A program made the position numbers and the translations under genes. A stretch of 64,000 bases of DNA from Paenibacillus_AR mesotrionivorans. GTDB lineage: Bacteria > Bacillota > Bacilli > Paenibacillales > NBRC-103111. Numbering within the stretch: position 1 is the first letter of the stretch; every line of letters starts with the position of its first letter. Positions 1 through 7,594 of the stretch are shown piece by piece. A model generated the notes under the pieces. The model was not told the origin of the DNA, made no database searches, and was given only the letters and a program-made list of their open reading frames with translations. The DNA is taken from assembly GCF_046098205.1 (NCBI RefSeq), contig NZ_JBJURJ010000010.1, positions 193,748-257,747 of the forward strand, written 5' to 3'.

Positions 1-406
1 AGGTGAAGTCGCCCTTTGACTCGGAATATCCCAAAACCCGTAAAACCATTGCACAATATTGGGTAAGAGAGGTTGGCTGCTCACCGCCAAAATGATTTTC
101 ATTGATTCCGTTCACTACACCCTGTGCATAGGCATACGACACATAGGGACCTTCCCAGCCAGTATCGAGAAATGGATTACTGTAGGTGCTTTTCAGGAGT
201 TCTTCTTCCTTCCCCCACAGACGAAGCATCATCACAAGGGATTCTGCCCGGGTAGGCACCCTCGAAAGCTCGTATCCATTCTCCGTTCCACTGAACAATC
301 CCAAGCGGTTTAGCGCTTCAGCATAGCTTGAGCCTTGTGCTGCTGCCAATGGAGATGCTGCAAAAAGAAGAAGCAACAAAAAGATTGCCATTCGGATATA
401 TTTCAT
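1..406 (-). CDS. Secreted SLH-type protein, N-terminal part (runs off the window)
   Basis: Read on the minus strand from ATG at 406, behind AAAGGTCGG with suitable spacing. The first ~22 residues are a clear signal peptide (MKYIRMAIFLLLLLF then an AAAQ-type end). The mature part resembles S-layer homology repeats: PTRAESLVMMLRL around residue 53, then PFLDTGWEGPYVSYAYAQG, a GGEQPTSLTQYCAMVLRVLGY-like helix, which is the usual SLH order of F-D-W / A...G / F-P...T-R-A-E. SLH modules bind pyruvylated secondary cell-wall polymer, so this is probably an exported cell-wall protein. The gene continues beyond position 1, so its catalytic or other part is unseen. Family inference is moderate; the reading frame and signal peptide are solid. 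Confidence 0.75.
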   Translation of the reverse strand, partial: MKYIRMAIFLLLLLFAASPLAAAQGSSYAEALNRLGLFSGTENGYELSRVPTRAESLVMMLRLWGKEEELLKSTYSNPFLDTGWEGPYVSYAYAQGVVNGINENHFGGEQPTSLTQYCAMVLRVLGYSESKGDFT

Positions 407-558
407 CAAATTCCGACCTTTCAAGCTGCATATTTGCTCTTCTATTAGCGGATTTTATCCTATCCCGTTACTGTATCATGGCGGATTAGCCCCTGTGAGA
501 AAGTTAAAGAAATCTTTAAGTTCACACGTGCAGCTAAAATTTGGTATCCAACGCTAAT

Positions 559-595
559 AGGAGCCGTGCTTCGTGTAGCTCGAAGCACGGCTCCT
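559..595 (-). terminator. Hairpin after yggS
   Basis: A perfect 15-bp stem (AGGAGCCGTGCTTCG at 559-573 with its complement at 581-595) and 7-nt loop lie just downstream of the minus-strand yggS-like gene. No good T-run follows on either side, so it may be a weak terminator or an mRNA 3' end protector. Confidence 0.55.
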
Positions 596-633
596 TAATT
601 GAAAGAGCTGCAGGCGCCCGGAAGGGCTGATGG

Positions 634-1380
634 TTACTCATTCCCGCGTATATTTTCATTCCAGTAATAGCTGTCCGGCAAGTACCGCTCTCCAAAAATT
701 TTGGTTCCCACACGAATAATTGTTGCGCCCTCTTCAATGGCTGCCTCGAAATCGCCGGACATTCCCATGGAAAGCTCATCCGTCCCCACATGCGGGATGT
801 CCTTCTCCCGGATTTGATCCCGTATGGATTTCAGCAGCCGAAAGCATTGCCGTGTCTCCTCAGGCGTTCCCTTCCACTTCCCGATTGTCATCAGTCCCTT
901 AATCCTGATCCTCTCCAGCGCCGCTAATTGCTCCACCAGCTCCAGAGCGGATTCGGGCGGAACTCCGAATTTACTCTCCTCGTAAGACGTATTGACCTGC
1001 ACCAGAATGTCCATGGTTTTGTTTTCCTTCAGAAGCTGCTGGTTCAGAGCCTGTCCCAATTTCAACCGGTCAACAGAATGAATGAGCGTCACATATTTGG
1101 CTACATCCTTCACCTTATTCGTCTGCAAATGACCGATGAAATGCCATTCTACCCGGTTGTATTGCTGCATCAGCGGGAATTTGTCCCGGAGCTCCTGGGC
1201 TTTATTTTCCCCGAACAGCACCTCCCCGGCCTGCATCGCCATTTGCAGCTTTTCCAGCGTTACCGTTTTGGTGGCGAGCAGCAGCTTCACATCCTCCAGC
1301 CGACGCCCCGACCTGGCACAGGCCGCTTCCATGTGCTCTCTGACCCTTTTGAGATTTTCCTCCACAAAATGGTTCATCAT
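634..1380 (-). CDS. YggS/PLPHP family pyridoxal-phosphate homeostasis protein
   Basis: 248 residues, close to the family's usual 225-250. The PLP-binding lysine motif is seen near residue 37 (LLLATKTVTLEKL), followed by GENKAQE, the conserved WHFIGHLQTNK segment, VNTSYEESKFGV, LMTIG and the C-terminal phosphate-binding TDELSMGMSGDFEAAI / VRVGTKIFGER-like block. Members bind PLP without known catalysis and buffer the cofactor and amino-acid pools. In Bacillus the homologue (ylmE) sits with cell-division genes, but here it stands alone between an SLH gene and an esterase. Two ATG codons in tandem start the frame; either could be used. Very confident of the family. Confidence 0.93.
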   Translation of the reverse strand: MMNHFVEENLKRVREHMEAACARSGRRLEDVKLLLATKTVTLEKLQMAMQAGEVLFGENKAQELRDKFPLMQQYNRVEWHFIGHLQTNKVKDVAKYVTLIHSVDRLKLGQALNQQLLKENKTMDILVQVNTSYEESKFGVPPESALELVEQLAALERIRIKGLMTIGKWKGTPEETRQCFRLLKSIRDQIREKDIPHVGTDELSMGMSGDFEAAIEEGATIIRVGTKIFGERYLPDSYYWNENIRGNE

Positions 1381-1505
1381 TCCCGGTCTCCTTCCTCTAC
1401 ATCTCTGTAAAGGTTAGTTTAACAAGGTATGGACCGTTTAGGTACATCCATAACTGGGCAATTAGAGCCGTCCATATGCTCATTTATCTTACACTTGAAA
1501 ACCAT

Positions 1506-1533
1506 TTGTCTAGTAATATAATCAAATTATAAC
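1506..1533 (+). promoter_or_regulatory. Probable sigma-A promoter of the esterase gene
   Basis: TTGTCT at 1506-1511 and TATAAC at 1528-1533 are 16 bp apart in an AT-rich stretch about 35 bp upstream of the start codon. Inferred from sequence match only. Confidence 0.45.
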
Positions 1534-1568
1534 AATATTTATAGCAGCCAATATCGGAGGCATGTTAA

Positions 1569-2324
1569 ATGAACTTTGTAAACCCACCAGCAGAATCACC
1601 TCAACATATGACTCATAAAATCTTTTACAGCCACCTATTACATCACGTAATCGGCTATAACATCTATCTTCCGCCGGGGTACACAGACTGCGGCGAAACC
1701 TATCCCGTTGTGTACCACATCCACGGTTGGACGGGCAACGAGTCCTCCGAGATCTGGCCGCTGGAGGAGGTCTGCAAAAACAGACGGGCCATTACTGTTT
1801 TTATCAACGCGATTTCGTCGGAAGAGAATTATTTCGATGCCTTATTGCAAATTGAATCCATCCTTATTACGGAATTGATCCCCCATATCGATAGTCAGTA
1901 CCGAACAGACACCACCCGGGAGAACAGAATGCTGTCCGGGTTTTCGATGGGCGGCAACATGGCGTTTTATTATGCCGTTAAGCACCCCGGGCTGTTTGGT
2001 TCCGTAACCGCATACGCGGGAACCTATCACCATCTCTATTTTAAAGAATACCGGACTGTGGGGGTAACACCGGAGAAAGTCATCGGGGTATACGAGGATA
2101 TGTTGAGAGAAGAATGGTATTTGGAGGAAAACAATATTTTATGCTTGGTACGGCAAAATGCGGAGCAAATCCGCGGCAAACTAAACATTGATATTCATAT
2201 CGGGACAGCTGACATTTTATTTTGCGATAATGAAATATTACATTTATATATGGATTCGTTGAATATCCCGCATGAGTACAGGAAATTCGAGGAGATTGGC
2301 CACGACCTGGGGAAAATAGTGTAG
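1569..2324 (+). CDS. Alpha/beta-hydrolase, esterase D / feruloyl-esterase-like
   Basis: 251 residues without a signal peptide, so probably cytoplasmic. The start ATG follows a GGAGG ribosome site (about 1557). The fold is recognisable: VVYHIHGWTGNES near residue 47 is the oxyanion-hole strand, GFSMGG places the nucleophile at Ser126, and the closing EIGHDLG puts the catalytic His at about 245. This Ser...His arrangement matches the esterase D-like family, which includes carbohydrate acetyl- and feruloyl-esterases (CE1-like). Its convergent neighbour is a secreted beta-helix glycosidase, which fits de-esterification of plant polysaccharide fragments, but the substrate is inference. Confidence 0.8.
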   Translation: MNFVNPPAESPQHMTHKIFYSHLLHHVIGYNIYLPPGYTDCGETYPVVYHIHGWTGNESSEIWPLEEVCKNRRAITVFINAISSEENYFDALLQIESILITELIPHIDSQYRTDTTRENRMLSGFSMGGNMAFYYAVKHPGLFGSVTAYAGTYHHLYFKEYRTVGVTPEKVIGVYEDMLREEWYLEENNILCLVRQNAEQIRGKLNIDIHIGTADILFCDNEILHLYMDSLNIPHEYRKFEEIGHDLGKIV

Positions 2325-2339
2325 CACTGCAAAGTTGAT

Positions 2340-2369
2340 AAAGAGGCATATCATGTGATATACCCCTTT
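2340..2369. terminator. Terminator between convergent genes
   Basis: AAAGAGGCATATCA and TGATATACCCCTTT can pair over 12 of 14 positions with a 2-nt turn. The A-run and T-run on the two sides fit a bidirectional terminator serving the esterase and the beta-helix gene. Confidence 0.6.
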
Positions 2370-2385
2370 ATCCATCTTATTGCAT

Positions 2386-4341
2386 CTATTTAAACTGGAA
2401 CCAAGTTAAATTTGCAACTGTGGTTGAATCTGACTTCACAAAAGTAACATATACCGTATGGGTTCCTACAGCTGTCCCGGCATTAAGCGGGATATTCTTG
2501 AGTGACCATGTCTGCCATCCGCCTGTGCTTTCTGCCGTCCAATAACCCAACATAGTGCCTGTAGGGCTGTCCAGGTGAAATTCTATCCTTCCGCCGGAAT
2601 TAGCGGAGGCAACCTTCAAATCAATACTTGTTTTAGCTGTACTGCCAAAGTCTACATTCTTAAACGCGATATAGTCACCATTACTCCCTCCGCCAACATC
2701 CAGCCCGCCATCCGTGCATGCCTCATAGGAAATAACACCAGAACTCAGATTATAGCCTTCCGCTTCAAATTTCAATGTGTTGAACTTTGGAGCTGCAGCA
2801 TAGCTGTTCGTATCTGTGATTTGCAATTCTGCCAATGTCGTTGCCGCAACTCCACCGACGCGAACATTGTTTATTGTAACTCCGGAGACAGTAGAGGTGT
2901 CACTCCACCCCTTCATTATGGAAACTTCACCTAAAGCGCGTAAATTGATATTATTGTAGACCACATTTTTGATCGGACCGCTTTTTGCAGAAAGATCAAA
3001 CCACCTGGAGTGAACACCGGATCTTGGCCAGAAGCCTTCTACATCTATATTGTCAAAAATGATGTTTTGAGCTGCCGGAGTCCCATAAAGATGACCCACC
3101 GCTACAGCGCGCCAGCACCGGTATACATAAGAGTTTTTAACAACGATGCCATCCTGAAGCTGTTTCACTCCATCTCCAACCTTGAATGCTCCACATCTGC
3201 TCCAAGCTAAAGCATCATCTACAACGACATTGGACTGGCTTTCAGGACTTCCAGGCCAGTTTGCGGCTATATCCGTAGTTGCTACATCCCATGTCTTAAA
3301 GGAGTATGTGTCATCCTCCGATACGGCTACAGTGTGCTTGATGAGTACATTCTGGCTCTCTTGAATGTCGATTGCATCATTTTCATAATCATGTTCATTG
3401 TTGTTGAAGTGTTTTGTATTCTGGAAGGTTACATTATTAGATCTTGTAACGATGGTAGCCCAGCCACCGCTGTCTCTTATGGTGATGCCGTCAACCGTGA
3501 AGTTGCTGCACTGCAAGGGTACAAGAATATTGTTCAAATAATTGTTTGTATTCCTCATATAATGGCCATTGCCGTCAATCGTTCCCCTGCCGTATATCTT
3601 AATATTGTTTGCATTGGTTTCGGTATAAATAAACCATGTTCCATCCTTATTCAGAGAATTCTTATGAAAATGGGTCGTGTAATCGTTTGGATTTCCTGAA
3701 CCCCTTATAACCGAACCACCCTCCAAATAAACCGAAACATTACTTTTTAACACAAGGTTTCCGCACTTATAAACTCCGGCTGGAACGTATACGATACCGC
3801 CACCAGCTGCGTTAGCCGCATTGATGGCATTTTGTATGGCAGTTGTAGCCATAGCGTTCCCGGTACTGTCGGCACCGTATTGAGTTTTAACATTGTATAT
3901 GCCTGTACCGGATGAAGCCGGAACATTGGTTTCAAGCGCATCTGCCGCAATAACCAGATCCTTCAGGTTATTGATTTTAACGATCAGATATTGTGGTGAT
4001 GAAAGTGTAAAGGTAAGTGTATTGCCGCTCTTCGTTGCCGTGATTCCCAAAGCCAGGGGAGAAATTCGATATGTATTGATTGGTTCGCTTGCTGTTATGG
4101 TGATTGTAGTCGTCCCTGAAAAAGAGAAATTACAATAGTTATAGTTTACAAATACCTCCGAAGTGTCGATGACCGGTATATTCGTAGAGTCTGCTGTTAC
4201 CGTGTATTGACTGGTCGTGGTATAGCTCGACGGTAATGGATAGCTTACAATGGTAGCCGCGCTTGCTGTCAAAGGAACGACAGTTAACAGACTGGCCAGC
4301 ATACAAATCATTAAGCTTAATAGTTTTAACCTTTTCAACAT
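2386..4341 (-). CDS. Secreted right-handed beta-helix glycosidase (GH28/GH49-like) with C-terminal CBM6
   Basis: 651 residues. A signal peptide (residues 1-28, ending TASAA) is followed by a ~110-residue beta-sandwich-like region, then a parallel beta-helix that starts in the usual pectinase way (QYGADSTGNAMATTAIQNAI, then GGGIVYVPAGVYKCGNLVLK). Acidic candidates for catalysis are in YENDAIDIQES and SEDDTYSFK, positioned like the paired aspartates of clan GH-N enzymes (GH28, GH49); the canonical GH28 GHG is replaced by VGHLYG. The last ~130 residues (from about 520: LKFEAEGYN ... GGLDVGGGSNGDYIAF ... TGGWQTW) are a CBM6 sugar-binding module. Likely cuts a plant or microbial glycan outside the cell. 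The exact family and substrate cannot be fixed by eye. Confidence 0.8.
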   Translation of the reverse strand: MLKRLKLLSLMICMLASLLTVVPLTASAATIVSYPLPSSYTTTSQYTVTADSTNIPVIDTSEVFVNYNYCNFSFSGTTTITITASEPINTYRISPLALGITATKSGNTLTFTLSSPQYLIVKINNLKDLVIAADALETNVPASSGTGIYNVKTQYGADSTGNAMATTAIQNAINAANAAGGGIVYVPAGVYKCGNLVLKSNVSVYLEGGSVIRGSGNPNDYTTHFHKNSLNKDGTWFIYTETNANNIKIYGRGTIDGNGHYMRNTNNYLNNILVPLQCSNFTVDGITIRDSGGWATIVTRSNNVTFQNTKHFNNNEHDYENDAIDIQESQNVLIKHTVAVSEDDTYSFKTWDVATTDIAANWPGSPESQSNVVVDDALAWSRCGAFKVGDGVKQLQDGIVVKNSYVYRCWRAVAVGHLYGTPAAQNIIFDNIDVEGFWPRSGVHSRWFDLSAKSGPIKNVVYNNINLRALGEVSIMKGWSDTSTVSGVTINNVRVGGVAATTLAELQITDTNSYAAAPKFNTLKFEAEGYNLSSGVISYEACTDGGLDVGGGSNGDYIAFKNVDFGSTAKTSIDLKVASANSGGRIEFHLDSPTGTMLGYWTAESTGGWQTWSLKNIPLNAGTAVGTHTVYVTFVKSDSTTVANLTWFQFK

Positions 4342-4500
4342 AAATAAACCCTCTTTCGTAGTTTTTTAGAAAACACTCTGTCATCAGTGAATAATGATTC
4401 ACCAGCGATGCTCTATCACTCCCTTTCATAAAGTCGATATATTCCTGTCTGCGCTATTTGCACTTGGAAAATATCGCACTTTGTCATCTATGAAAATCAC

Positions 4501-4549
4501 AAAAAAGGGCTAAATTTGCACTTTTTCGCCTCAAATTTAGCCTTTTTTT
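4501..4549. terminator. Long A/T-flanked hairpin
   Basis: GGCTAAATTTG at 4508-4518 pairs with CAAATTTAGCC at 4532-4542, extended by A6/T7 tracts to about 18 bp. It has T-runs in both directions, so it could end transcription on either strand. It sits upstream of the beta-helix gene, so it would shield that gene from the other side or attenuate its leader. Confidence 0.6.
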
Positions 4550-4801
4550 GCTCCAAAACCACTACATATAGGGGTCAAACCGTCTTGTTTACCCTTTGAG
4601 CCACTGTTTATCATCGTTATTATGGAATATAAATACATATTATGGGTTTATAAGTATAATGATAGCACTTACAATGTAAATATCAAGTAAAATGTGAAAT
4701 GGGTAGGCGGAAATTTGAAATGCAAGGTATTAGCCGGTTTGTTTGTTCACGTCCTTCCACAAAAAGCAGATCCTTCAACTCTTCCAATTTTTTTCATTAT
4801 C

Positions 4802-4937
4802 ATGAAAAACTACAACGAAACAAAGGAAGATGGGACTCCTGTGGTATTTTGACTCTGATGGTAATGCTGAAATGGATATGGACTTTGATCATTCAAACGG
4901 TGATGGCTCTCATACATTTCCTCTAGGCAGCGATTAA
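4802..4937 (+). pseudogene. Remnant of a toxin-like C-terminus, frameshifted
   Basis: ATG at 4802 opens MKNYNETKEDGTPVVF and stops. From 4845 a different frame continues the same theme: YFDSDGNAEMDMDFDHSNG, then DGSHTFPLGSD and a stop at 4935. Joined by a frameshift near 4845, this resembles the common C-terminal D-x-D-G-N-A-x-x-D-x-D-F-x-H ... H-x-F-P-H segment of secreted polymorphic-toxin proteins, but the final His-rich motif is lost (FPLGSD). The stretch 4550-4801 upstream shows no convincing coding sequence. Best read as a decayed fragment; the family assignment is from memory of the motif and is only moderate. Confidence 0.45.
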
Positions 4938-4941
4938 CCGC

Positions 4942-4979
4942 AAAGGCGGTTGCCTCTGTGTTTCAGAGCACCGCCTTTT
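4942..4979 (+). terminator. Rho-independent terminator after the remnant
   Basis: AAAGGCGGT and ACCGCCTTT form the base with an inner CTCTG/CAGAG stem, followed by a short T-run. Its intact form suggests that the remnant upstream once was a complete gene. Confidence 0.65.
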
Positions 4980-4997
4980 GAAAATATGTGTAGAGAA

Positions 4998-5024
4998 AGA
5001 GAACGCCGAGGAATGGCGTTCTCT
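4998..5024. terminator. Second hairpin in the gene-poor gap
   Basis: AGAGAACGCC at 4998-5007 pairs perfectly with GGCGTTCTCT at 5015-5024. Followed by TTCTGT on the plus strand. Possible terminator. Confidence 0.45.
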
Positions 5025-5240
5025 TCTGTAGTCCCTTCCATCAGTTGTAAACGATGCATAAGTCGCAGAACACAGATAATTCAGCACTTCTAGGTATCGG
5101 CTCGACGTAGTCCTATTACGCACTCCACCTGTGTGGAGTACTCAATGTGATCAAATCTTATACCATGTGCCCTCATCCAATGACTGTGGAATACCAATTG
5201 CCTTCAAGAAGAGTTTTCAGAAAAAACTTCGATAAGCAAA

Positions 5241-5270
5241 AAAAGGCCCACCCGTGACGGGTGGGTTTTA
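5241..5270 (-). terminator. Strong GC stem with T-run on the minus strand
   Basis: CCCACCCGT/ACGGGTGGG with a 1-nt turn, followed on the minus strand by a seven-T run; on the plus strand TTTTATT follows. An open frame on the minus strand (5204-5407) runs through this stem and is not convincing as a gene. I see no gene between 5025 and 5492. Confidence 0.65.
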
Positions 5271-5442
5271 TTGATAATTTCTCTGGTACTTCCCCTTGGT
5301 ATCACAACTTGTTTGTTCTTTTCGCTCGGGAGCTTGCTTGCCTGGCCCTTGTTTGGCCCCGTTCTTACAAACGGGCGACAGTCCTTGAATACGTTGTTTT
5401 TTTCCAATGTAACCTTCTAGCTACTTACGCGATCTAATGTAT

Positions 5443-5478
5443 GTAACGTTACGAATATTCTAATACTGTTATTCAAGA
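5443..5478 (+). promoter_or_regulatory. Candidate ECF autoregulatory promoter
   Basis: The perfect palindrome GTAACGTTAC (5443-5452) contains a TGTAACGTT element of the kind many ECF sigma factors use at -35, but a clear CGTC-type -10 is not visible. It lies 40-50 bp before the sigma gene, the expected place for autoregulation. Weak. Confidence 0.3.
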
Positions 5479-5492
5479 AAGCAGGTGAACCC

Positions 5493-6026
5493 TTGCATAC
5501 AGATCCTATTGTCGTCAAAGCCAAAACCGGGGATCCTGAAGCATTCATGCAGTTGATGCAAGAGATAGAGCTACCGTTATATAGAACTGCACGGTCTATC
5601 GTCAACAAAGACGAAGATTGTGCAGATGCCCTGCAGGAGACGATGCTTAAAGCCTTTAAGTCGATCCATACACTCAGAGAGCCCGCTTATTTCAAAACGT
5701 GGATCTTTCGGATTCTGATTAATGAATGTAACAAAATGGTCAAAAGCAGTTCAAGAGCCCTCCCTTACGGAGAGCTTCCCGACGTCCCCTCCCTTTCCAA
5801 GGATTATGAGAAAATTGAATTATGGGATGCTGTTCAACATCTTGAGGAAAACCTACGGATTGTCATTCTCCTTCATTACTTACAGGACATGCCGATCAGT
5901 CAAATTTCCGATATTCTCAAAATTTCTACAATAGCCGTGAAGACCCGGCTGCATCGCGCCCGCAAAAAGCTAAAGCATTCATCTCAAATCAATCATGAAA
6001 TGGAGTTGCGACATGGTGAACACTAA
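5493..6026 (+). CDS. ECF-type RNA polymerase sigma factor
   Basis: 177 residues from a TTG start at 5493, chosen because GCAGGTG lies 7 nt upstream and no earlier start has one. Region 2 (about 25-90) shows DCADALQETMLKAFKSIHTLREPAYFKTWIFRILINEC, and region 4 (about 110-165) shows EENLRIVILLHYLQDMPISQISDILKISTIAVKTRLHRARKKL, the helix-turn-helix that reads the -35 element. It overlaps the next gene, whose product has one membrane span and a DUF4179-like extracellular part, a classical sigma/anti-sigma pair in which the membrane partner holds the sigma factor until an envelope signal arrives. The signal cannot be inferred. Confidence 0.92.
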   Translation: MHTDPIVVKAKTGDPEAFMQLMQEIELPLYRTARSIVNKDEDCADALQETMLKAFKSIHTLREPAYFKTWIFRILINECNKMVKSSSRALPYGELPDVPSLSKDYEKIELWDAVQHLEENLRIVILLHYLQDMPISQISDILKISTIAVKTRLHRARKKLKHSSQINHEMELRHGEH

Positions 6027-7182
6027 GTTAGAAGAACAATTAAAAAACTGCCAAAGCCTACTTCCCAATCAATTATCGGATATTACTCGCTCCAAGCTGA
6101 ATGAGACTTACCAAATCATCAGGGAAACCAATAATTCCATCCCCCCCCTTCAGAGAAAGATAAAGGTATCAAGAACTTTTAATAAACGGTGGGGTTCCAC
6201 TGTAGCCGCTGCAATCCTTGGACTTGCCCTCATTGCTTCCGGCTTTGTATCGCCCGTAATGGCTAATGCACTCAAGCAAATTCCGATTTTGGGACAAATC
6301 TATTCATTATGGGGAGAAAACAACGGAGATCCCGGTATTCAACAAGCCGAGGATTTCATCACAAACGTAAACCAAAGCGTGACCCATGGCAATTTGACAA
6401 TGAATATACCAACGTTGTTATTTGATGGGACCAGAATTCTTATGAACATAACCACTCCTGGAAACACTCTGGCTTCCAAGCCCAATTCGATGCCTTCTGA
6501 TGCCAATAAAGGGGAGGTGGATACGTTTGAGGTTCTTTATAAAGGCCAACCTCTACTCTGGAATTACGAACATATGGACGGGGAGGCTGCTTCCAGCATA
6601 ATGGTTGAGGTTCTCAGCACTTATTATAAGCCGCTCACAACAACACAGACTATCCAGTTCCCTGATCAGTTTGACTTGACTGTAAACGTAACATTAAAGG
6701 GCTACGATGTCCCGTTCCAATTTGTTCTGCCTGTTACAAGATCAACACCCGTTACCGTTCTAACTTCAGAGGAGACCAAGCATCACGATAACATTAACTT
6801 GCAGATTAGTAAGGTGGAAATCACCCCAATCACAACGCAGTTATCCGTTGAGTACAAAACTAAATCGGGCCAAAGCATAGAAGAAATGCTCGCTTCTATC
6901 CCTTCGAAATACAAGGGTGCTAACGGGAGCATCATCGCTCTTCAGTATGACATTGTGGATGAACATGGCGTTCAACTGAAGCCCATTGGTTATCACCCTA
7001 TTAGCGAATCTTATAATATTCGTTTTGAACCGTTCAAGACTCTACCACGTACCATAATCATCAAACCGTACTTAGTTGTATCCCTAGGTGAAACTCCACC
7101 TGAGGCTAAAGGACGGGTGGAAGTCAAAGATATGGTCAAGGAATACATCCCTGAGCTAGAGACTGTATTTTCGGTGCAATAG
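6013..7182 (+). CDS. Membrane anti-sigma factor, DUF4179-like
   Basis: About 389 residues from ATG 6013, preferred over ATG 5995 because TGGAG sits 7-8 nt before it; this gives a 14-nt overlap with the sigma gene and so translational coupling. Residues ~1-55 are cytoplasmic and polar (the sigma-binding part); one transmembrane helix follows (STVAAAILGLALIASGFV). The outside part carries LKQIPILGQIYSLWG right after the membrane, the typical opening of DUF4179 proteins, and a long beta-rich domain of ~310 residues. No catalytic motif was found. Probable role: sensing an envelope condition and releasing the upstream sigma factor. Confidence 0.85.
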   Translation: MVNTKLEEQLKNCQSLLPNQLSDITRSKLNETYQIIRETNNSIPPLQRKIKVSRTFNKRWGSTVAAAILGLALIASGFVSPVMANALKQIPILGQIYSLWGENNGDPGIQQAEDFITNVNQSVTHGNLTMNIPTLLFDGTRILMNITTPGNTLASKPNSMPSDANKGEVDTFEVLYKGQPLLWNYEHMDGEAASSIMVEVLSTYYKPLTTTQTIQFPDQFDLTVNVTLKGYDVPFQFVLPVTRSTPVTVLTSEETKHHDNINLQISKVEITPITTQLSVEYKTKSGQSIEEMLASIPSKYKGANGSIIALQYDIVDEHGVQLKPIGYHPISESYNIRFEPFKTLPRTIIIKPYLVVSLGETPPEAKGRVEVKDMVKEYIPELETVFSVQ

Positions 7183-7237
7183 TTCATCTGTAAAAAGGAC
7201 CTTAATATCTAGGTTTAAATGGGTATGCAAATCTACT

Positions 7238-7269
7238 AAAGACGAAGCCATAATGGGCTTCGTCTTTTT
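7238..7269 (+). terminator. Terminator of the sigma/anti-sigma operon
   Basis: GACGAAGCC (7241-7249) and GGCTTCGTC (7256-7264) with a short loop, preceded by AAA and followed by a T-run. Confidence 0.8.
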
Positions 7270-7352
7270 ATTTAATGCTTTAACCCTTGTCTGGACTAAC
7301 TCAAAGAATGCTTGTAAATTCACATAGTGCTCATTATTTTTATCATTTATAA

Positions 7353-7538
7353 ACGAATCTCGCAGAAGGGTTAAACATTAGCAAAGGGATGGCTGGTCGG
7401 TTAGTAACTTCTTATGCTGTTGGTTCCATTGTAGCGGCAATTCCGTTTGCCATGTTTACTGGCAGGTTCAGGCGTCGTCCGCTTCTTCTCACCATCATAG
7501 TTGGTTTCTCATTTATCACGACTTTATTCGATTTTTAG
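7353..7538 (+). pseudogene. Fragment of an MFS transporter
   Basis: The frame 7353-7538 reads TNLAEGLNISKGMAGRLVTS, then YAVGSIVAAIPFAMF, then TGRFRRRPLLLTIIVGFSF and ends at TAG. This is the loop 1 - TM2 - motif A (GRFRRRPLL) - TM3 portion of a drug/sugar-efflux MFS protein. Nothing upstream restores TM1 and everything after TM3 is gone. An inverted pair (TTTAACCCTT about 7279, AAGGGTTAAA about 7366) lies before it, and 20-bp tandem repeats follow directly. It is a decayed or truncated gene at the edge of the AT-rich part of the window. Confidence 0.7.
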
Positions 7539-7594
7539 CACGAGTTTATTTGTAATAGCAGGAGTTTATTTGTAATAGCAGGAGTTTATGTGTT
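7537..7594. repeat. Three tandem 20-bp repeats abutting rlmCD
   Basis: Units begin at 7537, 7557 and 7577 with the form AGCASGAGTTTATTTGTAAT; the third diverges after GTTTATG. The rlmCD stop codon (7586-7588) lies inside the third copy, so the gene's 3' end joins the array. Confidence 0.8.

Noticed and set aside
5204..5407. Minus-strand open frame of 67 codons
   Set aside because: It runs through a strong terminator stem, has no ribosome site and no recognisable motif.
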